Shown: positions 51,592 through 64,000, counted from the first letter of the stretch. The stretch: DNA of 64,000 nt from Nepenthes gracilis (GCA_033239525.1 BSYO01000004.1:4007701-4071700); one strand, 5' to 3'. Made by a program: numbers and translations. Notes: a model not told the origin generated them from the letters alone.

Positions 51592-54500
51592 CCCTCATCT
51601 CAGCCAAACCTCCCTCTGAATCTCCACATTTGATGTGGGTGCCAAAGAACTTTAGACAAGAAAACCCCAGTCAATCAAATCCTTCCTCCCTCTACTAAAT
51701 TAGAAGATAATACACACCAGAATCAACCAGGAACCAGTAAAACAAGGCTCAGGATATGGAATTTATTGAATTTTGCAGTTCAACAGACGAAAGTGATGAT
51801 ATCAGAGAGCCATCTTTTTCACTAATTCATTTCAGAATTGGACCAGACTACGGATCAAAGGCTTCAAGGTCTGAAACCCGTTCATATTTCTCCCTGAAAC
51901 AGAAAACTTCTGACTATAAAGGGTTGAATGTGAAAAATCAACAAATAAAGGGGAACGGGAGGAGCGTTGAAAAAGATAAGTAAAATCCAAAGTATATTTT
52001 TCCTCGCAACAAGGAGTTTGGTCAGCCACTTCATATCCAGAAAAGTCCAACTCATAACAGAAACAAATTATTGGATAGAAGTCACATTCAATAAACAAAA
52101 TAGTAATCAATTTTCACAAAACCCCGGAAAACAGTTCGATCACAATAATTCAACAAAGTGTAAACTTCGCAAGAATATGGAATACATGAAGAGAGAGAGA
52201 GGAGTAGGGGAGCAAGGGGGGAGTCTACCTTATAATTTGACAACTTTGTTAGGTAGCTGATGAATAGCTGGATTAAGAGAACAATAGTACGTGTGGCTAT
52301 GAGATTTTCAGATCTGATCCATCAAATCAAAGAGAAATCGCTAGTGGGCTTCAAATTGTTTACTGGAAAGAAAAATTTAAAAATATATATGAAAAGAAGA
52401 CGAAGACGAGTCTGCTTCCTTTCCAATAAAATTTTATTATTCAGCTTCGTTTGGTATGAGAACTAGCACGAAGGTGATGAGACCGATGAACAGATTGAAT
52501 AGGAACCATCAATATTTAGGTATATGAGAGTACTGGGGCCAACTGAAACTAGACGGTCTCTTTCAGCAGGCAAACCTCATTAAAACCACTAAAGGAGAGC
52601 TTGAAGCCAGCAAAGCCTAGGACCAGTCATGGGCTCCACACCACTTGAACAAGCTAGAGAGAAAGAGAAAGAGTGAGTTTTTAATAAATAAACCAATGGA
52701 AAACCATCAAAGAATAGGTGGGGAAGAAGAGTCGACCAAGCTTCATCCCAATTTCACTCATAAAATTTGCTATTGCCCTCGTGATTCTCGGTGTTTTCTC
52801 ATAAAATTTCCCTTCGGATATGATGCTGATGAGCAAAGTAAATTTATGGGTGCCTGGATGAATTGGAGCTCGTAAATGAACAGGTTAAGCTAGCAGCAGT
52901 GTCGAGATGGAAGGCAATTTGATAGTAACTATCTTGTTTCGATCTGTATAATTGTTGGCAGGTTGTGAGTCAACATTCTTGTAAGTTTGGTATTACTTCA
53001 GTATATGCGTCTATCTTTCAACAAGATAGCACATAGGTTTCGTTTTCCTATGGCTGCTTTTATATATAGGTTGTTTACTTGAAGTTTTTTTTTTTTAATT
53101 TTAATTGTTCTGGTCCTCTAAAAATTGATAAATAATTATTTTAATTTTTAACTTTCATATCGTAAAGGAAAAGTCTGAATTGTTGTAATGATAATTGAGT
53201 TCGGTATTCAAGAAGATTATGACAAAACACGCATTCACATCGTACATATTATAATCTTATTAAACTAAGTTTTCTAGCTGATTTACTTCAATCGGCTTAA
53301 AATTTTATAAAATATGATCTAACAATATGATTAATTTATATCTTATGTTGGGCATAGTCACTGACGAAAATAATTAGTTCACTCCAAGCTCGGTCCAAAC
53401 TAGAATTTTTATAGTTATAAAATATTATTTTAGATAAATATGGCATTAAAAAAATACATTGGTGAATTATAACTTTGTATAATTACCTTTTATGTAGAGA
53501 TTTGTAGTTTGAATATTTACTTAATATTTTAGTCTTAAAATATCTTACATAGAGAAATGCAAATTTTAAATAAAAATACTTTAAGTTAAAAAAATCTATA
53601 AATTGATTTAAATCGGTCCAATTTAAATTATAGACGGATATAATAATAGTTTTTGACCCGAAAAATCCAGCTGAATTCAAACTAATCCAATTTAACGATA
53701 ATAAATTTTTATCTAAATTTAACACATATTCGGCACAAAATCAATTTTAATTAAAACTAATGCGTATCATATTCATGGTATTAAAATGTTATTCTTAAAC
53801 TACCTAGTAATTTGGAGCCGCAATGTTAGACTAAAAAATAAATATTATTAGAACAAAAAATCATATGTATTCACATTCAATACGCAACTAATAAGGATTC
53901 TAATAATTTTAGAACTGAAATACTGAGATTAAGAAATAAAATTATCCACCATACGAAGAAAAATATTAATTTAATAATTTAATTTGTCCTAATATAAAAT
54001 AAAAGATTTCTTTCGATTTCAGTGTTGAAACACTGAGTTAAATGATTATTTGTGGTAAAAAAAAATATCTTTTATTTTTAAAAAAATATATACTTCTTTA
54101 TTTTAATTTAGTTGCCTGTTGTCGATTTTTTAACATGACATATCAGTGATTAATTTCATTAAAAAAACATTACGTGGTGTGAAATTAATCTCAAAATAAA
54201 AATAAGAAAAATATGCAATTGTAATCCTTGATTATTTTTTAAATTATTCAAATTCACAAAAAGGGAATTTTAATTGAGATTTTTCCCACTTTTTTTTTTC
54301 TCTTTTGCTTGGCCAGTTTAAATGCCACTTGGTCCCAGTGTGTCATATAGCCTCCAAATTTTTTGAAAAAAAAAAATTATTTACCATACATATAATTACT
54401 ACCCAAAAAATTTAAAAAATTTAAATTTTAAAATTAGAATTAAAGAGAGAAAGTTGAGAGTATTATTTAAGTTATTCCTATCTAAGATGTGTTAATTAAT

Positions 54501-55837
54501 CAAATTATTCCATACATTATATTTATCATTATAAAGAAAAAATCCAAGAGAAATTAGTCGTATTTGTATATATATTATTTTGTCATAAGTTATTATATAA
54601 TCTGTAGTTATTAATGATTTTATAAATAAATATGATGTTATTTATACATGGTATAATTTCTCTAAGATTGCTATGATAATTAGTTAAATTATAAATGATT
54701 TAGGAGTTTTGGATTAATTGGGGTGGGTTAATGAAAGTTCAGATCTGGATGATGTGATTAGAGCAGGCAAATTGCAAATTGATCAGAATTTAGTGGAAAA
54801 GTCGATGCGGGACCACCGTGATTAAGAAGGATCATTAGTCTCCGTCACCGACCTGTCATTTTATTTATTCAATGCCCAATATCAAAAATAAAAAATAATA
54901 ATAATAATCAAATGCCAGGAAAATTAATAATTATTGCTTTTAACTTTTTAGAGTCAAATATAACAATTTAAATATGTACAACTTATTAAGAAAAAATTAT
55001 TAAAACTAATTATTTGTTTTTAATTTTTAAATTTTTATAACCGGTCTGTGATTTTATCGTAATTTATACGATGGAAAAAAATTATATTTTCTATTCTCAC
55101 GTGTACAGCATGCGATGGGAGGATGTAATGAGTCTTGAAAGGTTTTTTTGGTCCATAAATCACAATTAGTACTAAAAAAATATTTAAAATAAAATTAAAA
55201 AAAATTGAGAATAAAACCATTGATATTTTTGATTCACATTAATCCGAATATTTTTGTTTACAAATTTTAGTTTAATATTTTTAAAATATATCAAAATTAT
55301 AAAATATTTTTTATTTTAAAAAAATATTTCAAATATTATTTTTTAAAAAAATATCATTCCCACCATCCAAATTTATTCAAATTCTTTTCATTAAATTTGG
55401 TCAAGATTAAATTCAAATAAGATTAAATTTAAATAGAAATTTATAATTATTAAATCGAATCATATCAAACATAGTCTTATTATCAATATTAGAAATTATA
55501 ATCATGTTATTATAATTTAAATTAGATCAATTCAGACCTATCAATTTTAATTTTTATTTTAAATATTTTTTATTTTTTTAATATTTATATAAAATATCTA
55601 AAAATATACAATATTTAAAATTATAATATTTAGATGAATAATTTTTACAAAGAATTTATTACTCATAAATATAATATATTAAAAATATTTTAAAAATATA
55701 TATTTTTTCTTTAAAATAAAAGTTATATTTATAAAAAAAATTTTAATTTAAACTTAATCTTATCAAATCAATCACTTTTACTTGTAATTGTATTTAACAC
55801 AAAAAATTAATCAGAATTATTTTTTAGATATATCTGT
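51592..55837. other. Intergenic region upstream of PP2C
   Basis: 51592-53070 is of mixed composition and should contain the phosphatase 5' UTR, perhaps with an intron: AAG|GTAGAC on the minus strand near 52227 is a possible donor. 53100-55837 is very AT-rich, with no gene or clear repeat recognised. Confidence 0.5.
53061..53068 (-). promoter_or_regulatory. Candidate TATA box upstream of PP2C
   Basis: The minus strand reads CCTATATATAAAAGC. It lies about 1.47 kb before the ATG, so it fits only if the 5' UTR contains an intron, which is common in this family but not shown here. Confidence 0.3.
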
Positions 55838-56929
55838 TGATGGGTACGCCTCAAAATGGGCCGGCCCAACAGAGAAAACGGATCCAAAAACTGGAAAGCC
55901 CCGACGGTCAACGTTTGAGTTGACCAGCTGGACGGACGACTAGCTCACAAACGGTCAACGAAATGTTGACCGTCTGCAAGACAAACCATTTAGGCCTCCG
56001 AGCCTTTCTGATCTTGGCCCATTCCACATGTGGCCCAAGCCCAATGCAGAACGATAGAGGAAACTGCCCTCCACGAAGGCGGACGACTCTCCGACGGCCA
56101 ACTCGAACGTTGACCGCCCTCTCCTCTACGACGGCCCAAATAACGCCTTTTCCTACAAAAATGGCCACATGCTGTTGGGCCCATAACCCCTCCGGCAGCC
56201 AACCACAGCCTTCCACGCGTCCTCTTTGATCCTAAATGGATACTAACAAGATTGGCGCCCTTCAAATAAGGAAGGCGCCAGATCTTCCCGTATTCTTGCC
56301 CACCAAACAACCCAATCGGTAATAATCCAAAGGGAAAGAAATAATCAGGGAAGTTCGTTGGCTGTTGGAAACTATCCCCTCCACCATGGCAACTGAGATC
56401 TGCTGGAGAAGGCAGGCAGCCACGGTGGAGGGAAAGGATCTCGCCTTCCAAAGGAGGAGGATCATCCACCTCTTCCATAAATCGGCCCAACCTTCTGCTG
56501 CAGGCACGCTTTCAATTAACACTAAAAACACTTGAATTGAGACTAAAACTCCGGCTGAAAACTCCGAGTCTTCTAGATACAAGCTCTCTGCTTCCCGGCC
56601 CAGGAGATCGCACCATAAACTTCAAGGCAACAAGCGAATCCCCACGATTGCATCGCCTTCCCACCGACTTCCGGATACAAGAAGGACCTTGCGTTTTCTC
56701 TTACGTCCGGTCAAACCGCTCTCACGACAACTTATTCTTCTTTCATTTCTTTCTTTTGAAGCTTGTTTCGATTGGCGAGCGTCGGAGAGCTTATCGGTGG
56801 ATTTCTCCCGCCGTTAATTCGACCTCTGTTTTGTTTTAGTGGTGCGCAGGACCCGCAGACTCGGTGAACGGGCCGGATCAACATCCACCCTAGAATCCGA
56901 ATGTCATTTCTGTCGGATCAGACGCATCA
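55838..56929 (+). mobile_element. Solo LTR, family C, plus orientation
   Basis: 1092 bp from TGATGGGTACGCC to GACGCATCA, with 5-bp inverted ends TGATG/CATCA. It is flanked by an exact TSD TCTGT (55833-55837 and 56930-56934). Homologous ends occur in reverse orientation at 58215-59360. It is GC-rich against its surroundings, has no internal region, and carries two inverted W-box pairs near its start. Confidence 0.88.
55906..55973. promoter_or_regulatory. Two inverted W-box pairs in a family C LTR
   Basis: GGTCAAC-6 nt-GTTGACC at 55906-55925 and ACGGTCAAC-5 nt-GTTGACCGT at 55951-55973. TTGACC is the core bound by WRKY transcription factors. Both pairs are perfect inverted repeats. Confidence 0.7.
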
Positions 56930-58214
56930 TCTGTCTATAATATTAAAATACTTTCATTAAATTATATAAAAATTTTAAATCAATCCAACAATTTGGCTAA
57001 TAAAAAAATTTTTAAATAATTTTCTATTATATAAAATAAAACATATCTTATATATAAAAAATGAGTTATAAATAAATTGTAAGATAATGAAATATATAGG
57101 AATAATCAATTTTTAAAATCTTAGTTTTTATTCTTATTTCAATTTACTTTTATTTTAATATTAGTTTCTCTCAGTATGAAATTTTAGATTGTGCCAAAAT
57201 ATTTTTATGTTTTGTATATAATCATACCGAAACATTATTTAAATAATTTTTAGTTGATTTCTATATATGGATTGTACTAATAATAATATTTAAAATTTAA
57301 TTTTACATTAATTATTTTTAATTTATATTTTAATTTAAATAATTTAAAATAGTAAAAAATATTATATATATATATATATATTTTTTTTATAGGAGAAAAT
57401 AAAAATACATAACTCTTTATGAAATATATAAGATATTTCATCTCTTAATTTACACATAATATTTTCTTTCTTATAAAAATAATCATCGTATATTATTATT
57501 TATTCTACTATAATTTTTTTTAAAAAAATCAATATAAATTATATAAATCAATATGTTTATCGATCGTTAATTTATAACAGCGGTATCAAATAGGATCATG
57601 TGATACAATTATTATTTATCTCGTCATAATTATTTAAATGATAGAATTATTCCGTGATTTATTTTATGCTTACTTTATTATACATTTTTATTATAAAATA
57701 ATTATATAGCCATATAACTATATTTTATTTCTTGATTTATAACAAAACACTGCCTATTAAGGCAATAAAAAATAATAAGAAATATGCCAACATAAGAATA
57801 CATAGCACTGTGTGGGATGGAGAAAGTTCAAATGTTGGCCCTCCATTGCAACTATCCCTCCTATGAATTTAGATGTGTTATTTTATATTTAATTATAATA
57901 TCTATTTTGTCAAAAATAAAAGTGAAAACTATAGATAATAGGCATCGAACTTGGACCCCATGTAAGGGAATTAGGGCAATAATTGTTTAACCGGACAGAT
58001 ATTTATTAATTATTAGCATGTGAACTCAATTAAAATTAGACCCAAAATAATAAAATTTATGAACTTAGGCGGACCAAACCTACAACCTTTGAGTTAGAAA
58101 AAATGAAGCTTAAAAAAAAAATACTTTGATATATTTAGGAAATATTACATTATATACTTTCATGTGATAGATTGGATCCAAAAAATAATAAATATATAGA
58201 TTTTGACTTGATTT
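56930..58214. other. AT-rich spacer between two family C LTRs
   Basis: About 1.3 kb. No coding frame, primer-binding site or polypurine tract, so the two LTRs are separate insertions and not the ends of one element. Confidence 0.6.
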
Positions 58215-59360
58215 TGATGCGTACCTGGATCCGACTTCAAACAGATTCGGATTCTTTTAGATGGTTTGAACCGGCTCTATTCACTGAGTACGAATCCTGC
58301 ACACCACTAAAATGAACAAGAGGTTAGCGTTATCGGCGAAAAGTTGTCCCACCGAAAATATTTCGACGCTTTCAAAGTCGAAACAAGCTTTCTTGAGGAA
58401 GAAAATCGAAAATAGAAAGAGAGAGAGTTTGAGTATTTTATCTGGATGTAAGAGAGAGGCGTGAGTGCTTCTCAACTGAAATGGTGGGAAGCAATGAACG
58501 GCCGTAGTGTACACGCTTGTTGCGTAGGGTTTTTTTAGAACGGGTGGCGGAGAAGGCAAAGCCGTGAGCACTCAATTGTCCCAGAAAACGTATGCACTTT
58601 GCTGTCTCGAAATGTGTAAGCTGTTGAAAGTATGGAAGAAAGTCTCAATGAAAGCATGCCCTGAATGATGATGCAATGGCTTCTTTTATAACTGAGAGGC
58701 CAATCCTCCTTCTTTGGAGGGAACGATTGCCTTCTTAATTTACTTGGCGAGGCTTGCCTTTCGGGGAGATGTGACACTCTTGCCATGATCGTGATTGTTT
58801 CCTTGAGGTCATCAACAACTTTTCAAACGGCTTCTTTCCTCCTTAGCATATTACTTGTTGAGTACCTTGGTTGTGAGGAATAGAGAAGATCTGCACTTTC
58901 CTTCTTTGAAGGGCGTCAATCTTGCCAATATCCTTTCTCGTAAATTGAGATCATGGAAGACGCTTGAAAGCTGTGGTTGGTCGGTCTGATGAGTGGTGGG
59001 GCCCAAACGGAAGCGGTCCATTCTTTTGTAGAAAGGCTCATTTGGACCCCCGATATATAGTGCGCAGACGATCCAACAAACGGAAGTTGACCGTCAGGTT
59101 ATGCCGCGCGCCGTGGAGAACGGGAAGAGATTTAGCGATTAATCGATGGGTTGTGGGCGAAATGGAATAGCCATCATCAGAAGAAGCAAAAGCCTCTAAA
59201 GGCCCAATCGAGCCACGTAAAGACGGTCAATATCAAGTTGACCGTCTCGCCTTTCAGCCTTCACAACCGTCTTCTTATTGGTAGTCAAAAATGTTGACTA
59301 AATTTTATCGGGCCCCCATTGACCTTTCTTTGGGTCAGCCCATTATTTGTGTACCCATCA
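58215..59360 (-). mobile_element. Solo LTR, family C, minus orientation
   Basis: 1146 bp, in plus reading TGATGCGTACC to GTGTACCCATCA. It is flanked by an exact TSD GATTT (58210-58214 and 59361-59365). A minus-strand TATA box (TTATAAAAG, about 58683-58691) is present. Internal words match the LTR at 55838 in reverse complement. Confidence 0.88.
59222..59246. promoter_or_regulatory. Inverted W-box pair in a family C LTR
   Basis: GACGGTCAA-7 nt-TTGACCGTC, a perfect 9-bp inverted repeat at the same place relative to the LTR start as the pairs in the 55838 copy. Confidence 0.7.
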
Positions 59361-60608
59361 GATTTAAAGTCTAGATAATAATGTATCTAATAGATAAACT
59401 TATAAAAATAAAAATTCGTTATCATAAAGAAAGAAATATGAGAAAATATAAAATATCATTTAAGTATATCAATGTTGTACTTATAGTTGTAGGCCCTTTT
59501 GACTAAAACTTTATCCCTGGGATTATATAATATCATGTAAGTTGTATGGATTGATTAATGTTTATTAATCAATGGGCTCATGATGTACAAATTGTACACA
59601 TTTTACATATATTTCTTAATAGTTATTATATTATACCTATTGGTTATGCATATCCATATGATTTTAGATATGCCTAAGTTTGGCAAATGAATGAATTTTA
59701 TCAGAAATATATTTATAAAGTTTGATTTGATTATGAGAACATGATGATATTATAATCATGAAAGATTTTATACTCCATTTAGATAATATTTCTGTTATGA
59801 TTCATATTATTACTCTTAAGTAGTTAAATTTAATCTTAAAGTATATATCAAGATATTTTAATAAATCATCAGCGTATAATTTTAAAAAATTTAAATATTA
59901 TATTTATTAATGTTATTATTGGTATAATTTTTTTATTTTTTGAATATGACTAAATTCTAATTATCTATTTTTAAATATATGATTAAGATTGAAGATAACA
60001 AATTTTACAACCTTTATAAAAAAAAATAAAACTCTTTCAAATCCAATTGACACAATAGACCATCCAATAATTATTTATTTAAAATAGGTTAAATATTCGT
60101 AAACACTGCCCTAGTATGGTCACTCTTTGGTTATATCGAAACCAATCTTTCTTAATTTTAAAAGTATTTTTTTACTATTATTATTATAAGGTCAAAGTAA
60201 CTACTTTTATAAAATTTAATAATTTTTTTTAAATTGATAATATTATTATTTTGGAGTTAGTTGAGTTAAAAATTAGAATTGACTAATAAACATTTGAATT
60301 TGTAATCTACTAAAAAGTTATGATTAAGTTGATATTTATATATTATTTATATCTTTATATATATTTTTATCATGGTCGGTATGGCAAATTCAAATTCAAT
60401 CATAGCTTAATTATAGTGTTTTTAATTTCACCTAACTCAAGCCTTGTCCAATAGCATCGTGACAAACTAAAAAGTCCCACAGATAAAGTGTCCTTAGTAC
60501 ACATAATTTGACCAAAAAAAAAAAAAAAAAATCAAATCACTTTTGTCTTATTATATAAAAATATTACTTTATATTATACAATAGATTAATTTTTTAAAAG
60601 GATTGACC
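59361..60608. other. AT-rich intergenic region
   Basis: No gene seen. A poly-A run lies at about 60513-60530. Confidence 0.5.
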
Positions 60609-60617
60609 ATTAGACTC

Positions 60618-60840
60618 CAAAACGAGGGGCATATGATGTGGGTTTTATATGGTCCACGTACTATATCGTACGATAGCTGTCGAATTCCTATCTAATATTA
60701 TTTATTAACCATTTTCTTTTAAACAAATATTTTCTTATTTTTAATAACAAAAAATAATAGGTATTGGATAGAGATTCGACAAGTATCATATGGCATCATA
60801 CGTGCACTGTATGAAACCACACCAAAACGCCCTTGCTCTC
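60618..60840. mobile_element. Mutator-like MITE (223 bp)
   Basis: Exact 9-bp TSD ATTAGACTC (60609-60617 and 60841-60849), the size made by Mutator-like transposases. The two ends are imperfect inverted repeats for about 75 bp. For example ATGTGGGTTTTATA..GTCCACGTA on the left pairs with GTGTGGTTTCATA..GTGCACGTA on the right strand, followed by TGTCGAAT and TATC(T/C)AATA on both. There is no coding capacity. Confidence 0.78.
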
Positions 60841-60849
60841 ATTAGACTC

Positions 60850-61180
60850 TTACTTTTTTCTTCTTGTTACTAGTTTTTTAGTCGTTTTAATATATTTTTT
60901 TAATAGCTGAGTTTAATCATCTATTAATTTAAAATAATCCAACAAATTTATTTTTCAATGAGTATGTGCAGAAAAACTATAGTACAGACTTTCTTAGCGG
61001 ATTGACATTATCTGCATCGGTCTAATTGATTTACCATAGTCACAATTTAATATGTATATTATCAATAATATTTACTATTCTAACTTTCAAGCAATTATAA
61101 TTTAAAATTTTAATCTTGATATAATTATATTTATGCATCATTCAAATCTAAAATATTTTATTATGTAAATAAATAATATC
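60850..61180. other. AT-rich spacer
   Basis: Nothing recognised. Confidence 0.45.
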
Positions 61181-61185
61181 ATAAG

Positions 61186-62067
61186 TGTTGGGTCCAGTGC
61201 TGAAGCCCAAGAAAATTCAGAGTCCAGCCCAACTACACGGGATGCCTACGTGGCGGCTCACCAGCAGCAGCTTGCGAGCTCCTGCAGCTCATTAATGAAG
61301 TTGCCGGAAAGCGACAAAAGAGCAGGAGAAACCAGCCAATGAAGAAGCGGTCAGCGCTGCTAGCTACGATTCAGACGGCCGCCACAGGCGGCCTGCCAAT
61401 CCCAACTCAAAGGGGAGACCAAGCGTGGCCGACAACTCCCAAAAGTCTGCCTGCCACCGCAAAACAACAGCTGACGCACCGGCAATCTCCAACAGCGATT
61501 GGCGGCCAACGAACCCTAGCGACAGGAGTTCTCGCGCCCAACGAACCCTAGCGACAGGAGTTCTCGCGCCCAAAATCCCTCATCAAGGAGCCTATAAAAT
61601 CCTTCTTCGTCAACAAAGAGAAATGGGGGATCCAAGACAATTGACTCTACGTCACAAGCCTTAAAACTTACCAGTTAACCTCTAGATCCAAACCCCCGAA
61701 CCCACTTGGGCGACAGGAACTGAACCACCCGTTGCGGTACACCTGGGGAGCCAGGCCTCCCACCACTCGCTCATTACTCTCTCTCGCATATCCAAACGCA
61801 CACCATCCACACATTTTTAGCATACTTCCGTGCACCCCTTAACGTGCGCCTCATTTCCATTCATTACGGGAATTTGCTGACTTGAGCGTTGGAGTGGCCT
61901 TGGTGGGAGAAATCCCGCCGGACCTCTGACCTCTTGTTTATTGATTGTGTTGTACAGGTGTCAGGTTAATAAGGACAGAGATCGGACCCTTCCACGTACG
62001 CTTCAGAACGGTTAGAAATTCGAATACTCCATAATCCGTACGACAACTGAGGACTCAGGATGCAACA
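61186..62067 (+). mobile_element. Solo LTR, family D (882 bp)
   Basis: Runs from TGTTGGGTCC to GATGCAACA with TGTTG/CAACA inverted ends. Exact TSD ATAAG (61181-61185 and 62068-62072). A TATAAAA box lies at about 61582. The last 200 bp contain TTGCTGACTTGAGCGTTGG and GGACCTCTGACCTCTTG, a 3' end shared with the array-rich repeat ending at 7170. No internal retrotransposon sequence adjoins it. Confidence 0.88.
61508..61571. repeat. 32-bp perfect tandem duplication in solo LTR D
   Basis: The unit starting AACGAACCCTAGCGACAGG and ending TTCTCGCGCCC occurs twice in a row without a mismatch, just upstream of the TATA box. Confidence 0.95.
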
Positions 62068-62535
62068 ATAAGTATAGTAAGTATAAATAAATTTTAATAA
62101 TAATTGTAATGATACATTTTAAAAATAATAATACATTACATCGGATACGATTAACTAATATAATATAATATTTATGACTTACTTCTCTCATCTACACATG
62201 AACGACCAATCATAATAGGTTAAATGGCCAAACTTTATATTAAGATTGGGCACGGGAGGGCCTTTATCTCTTATATTTTTTAAAATTAATTATTTATTTT
62301 TAAATAAATAATTATAATATAATAATTAATTTTAACTAATTTTTAAAATAATATTAGAGTCCTTTAATTTTATCCCTTATTGAATTACGGTGCGTTGAGG
62401 CACATCAATAGAGGTTCCAGAGCAATTATATATTAAAAAAATTAAAATTAAAATACTAATTTAAAGTTTATACTTAATGATCGTGGTGAAAAAAATTACA
62501 TAGATAAAAATATTTATAAAATAAAATAAGATAAT
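62068..62535. other. AT-rich spacer
   Basis: Nothing recognised. Confidence 0.45.
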
Positions 62536-63520
62536 TGATGGGTTTGAAAATACATGGGTTGACCCAATTTTGAGTACATAGGAAGAACCGCATAGCCTAG
62601 GAGGCATTTCGTATAGCCCAAGATCTAGACGACTTAGTTTTGGTTAGTTTGGCAAAAAATTAGTTCCTAGATGAACCCGTGAACTCGACCCAGCAACTCT
62701 CCCAAATCAGAAGACTCCAAACAGTTGACCAACCCGCATTGCCACTGTCAGCACATCATTCCCCCAATTCAAATAATCAAGATTCGTGCATGGCTTTCAA
62801 TAGGTTTACCTACTTAGCGCCCTCTGTACTGTAATTATGAGGAATAGCGCGTGCAAAAGGTAGGGTGATGGCTCCTTTTTACATCCTAGAAGGCAAGTAG
62901 CCATCATCTTCTTTAATAAAAAGAGGACATCCAAAGATTGAGGTCTCCAAGTAAAAAGTAAAAAAGAGAAAAACAAGTTTGAAGGGAGCTTGAAAGACTT
63001 AGGGCTTCTGACAGTAGGAGGAAGACAAAAATTAAAAAAAAATGGAAGGAATTCCCAACAACAGACGAAGAAAACGAGAAGATGGAAAAAGAAGAAAGGA
63101 TGGCGCTTAATTGCCATTGCCAGACTGTAGGCGAAGGGGAGCACGCTTATCCTCATGGTTTTCACTCTTTTGTCGAGTTTAGAACCTCACTTCCAACTAT
63201 TGGAATGACCAATCCAACCCAGGCTCGCAAGTGTAGACGCGCCGCATTCCCTCTCGATTCTCCATCGCCAAGGGACGAGGATGACTCAAGGGCACAAGAG
63301 ACTCCCTTTTGTACAAAGTCAGGAGAGGAATTCGGTGAGGGCATTCACTCCTATGCGAGCAAGTTCACCAGTGCTCTCACTATCCAAGGGAGCTCTTGGG
63401 AAAGGTGAAGCAAATTGGGCCCCACAAGCAAGATTCTCATCCTTTATTTCTATAAGCTATCCCTTAATTTGGTGCACTATTTGGAGCTTCGTCATTCATC
63501 TCAAAGCCGCCTCTAATTGG
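62536..63520. repeat. GC-richer segment, possibly LTR-derived
   Basis: It opens TGATGGGTTTGAAAATACATGGG, similar to the family C start, and contains a TTGACC core near 62723. No CATCA end or TSD was found. Frames on both strands (62806-63165 minus; 63082-63408 plus) show no recognised domain and overlap, so no gene is called. Confidence 0.35.
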
Positions 63521-64000
63521 ATGCTGTCACAATTTGAAATTTAGTATGTTTAATTAATTATTATTTTTAAAATTTAAAATTATAAATAAATTTAATAAAT
63601 AATACTAAGTCTCAAAATTCGAGTATGACAAACTACATATATAGGACAAAAAAAAATTAAAACCTATACAAGACCTTATTGAACAACCGTCCGAATAATA
63701 TAAATATGATATACTTTATAAATATCATAAGGAATGTAACAATTCAACTAAAATCATGATAAAAAAATATAATATAATATCCAAATTATTTCCAAAATAT
63801 AACCATTGGTTTATACTTGGCCAACTCTAAAAGCCAATTATATTAAATATCAATTTAAACCATAACGGAGCTAAAACTCATCAAATCGGATGAACATCTG
63901 ATATATTATATCTATAGTTCTACAATACATCTGAACCTCTGCTCTAAATGGATAAAATATAAAATATAAACCTAAAATTTAACAAGCATATACGAGTAAA
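63521..64000. other. AT-rich end of the window
   Basis: TGTCACAATTTGAAATTTAG at about 63526 could open another LTR cut by the window edge. No gene seen. Confidence 0.35.

Noticed and set aside
56930..58214. The two family C LTRs as ends of one element
   Set aside because: They are in opposite orientation, have different TSDs, and the spacer has no retrotransposon features.
62806..63408. Overlapping plus and minus frames as a gene
   Set aside because: No domain, low-complexity Phe/Leu-rich composition on the minus strand, and no splice or promoter support.

Overview
The window is nuclear DNA of a flowering plant, most likely a dicot. It is AT-rich and gene-poor, its genes have many GT-AG introns, and LTR retrotransposons of several families lie between and inside them. 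The species cannot be named from the sequence. Three host genes can be reconstructed. All are on the minus strand, and all have consistent splice phases and open reading frames.

Genes. (1) 8385-11739: a six-exon, 408-aa FAD-dependent monooxygenase of the plant MO1/MO2 (CTF2, zeaxanthin-epoxidase-like) family, with a TATA box about 80 bp upstream. (2) 22851-38194: a 13-exon, 532-aa flavin amine-oxidoreductase resembling phytoene/zeta-carotene desaturases; introns 5 and 8 each hold a Copia element. (3) 40147-51591: a four-exon, 398-aa PP2C phosphatase of the clade D type, whose 9.3-kb intron 2 holds a 6.5-kb LTR element without a recognisable pol. The genes show no operon-like relation.

Layout. 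1-7170 is repeat-derived: a 3.2-kb solo LTR with a 5-bp target-site duplication (TSD), then a region with four different minisatellites in a row. 7171-8384 is AT-rich spacer, followed by gene 1. 11.8-22.8 kb holds AT-rich spacer, degenerate LTR pieces, a diverged tandem duplication of about 0.7-kb units, and a solo LTR of the family that sits in the phosphatase intron. Genes 2 and 3 fill 22.8-51.6 kb. 51.6-64 kb is intergenic, with three solo LTRs (each with an exact 5-bp TSD) and a Mutator-like MITE (9-bp TSD).

Mobile DNA. LTR families are labelled here for reference. A is the 3.2-kb LTR at 1056. B is the 1-kb LTRs at 20792 and at 43523/49031. C has TGATGGGTAC...CATCA ends (55838, 58215, fragments at 13.4 and 21.8 kb) and carries inverted W-box pairs. 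D ends in a shared gactTGAnCGTCGGAG-type segment (61186 and the array-rich repeat ending at 7170). Copia elements lie at 25612 and 30814. Coordinates rest on reading by eye; no alignment or database search was run.
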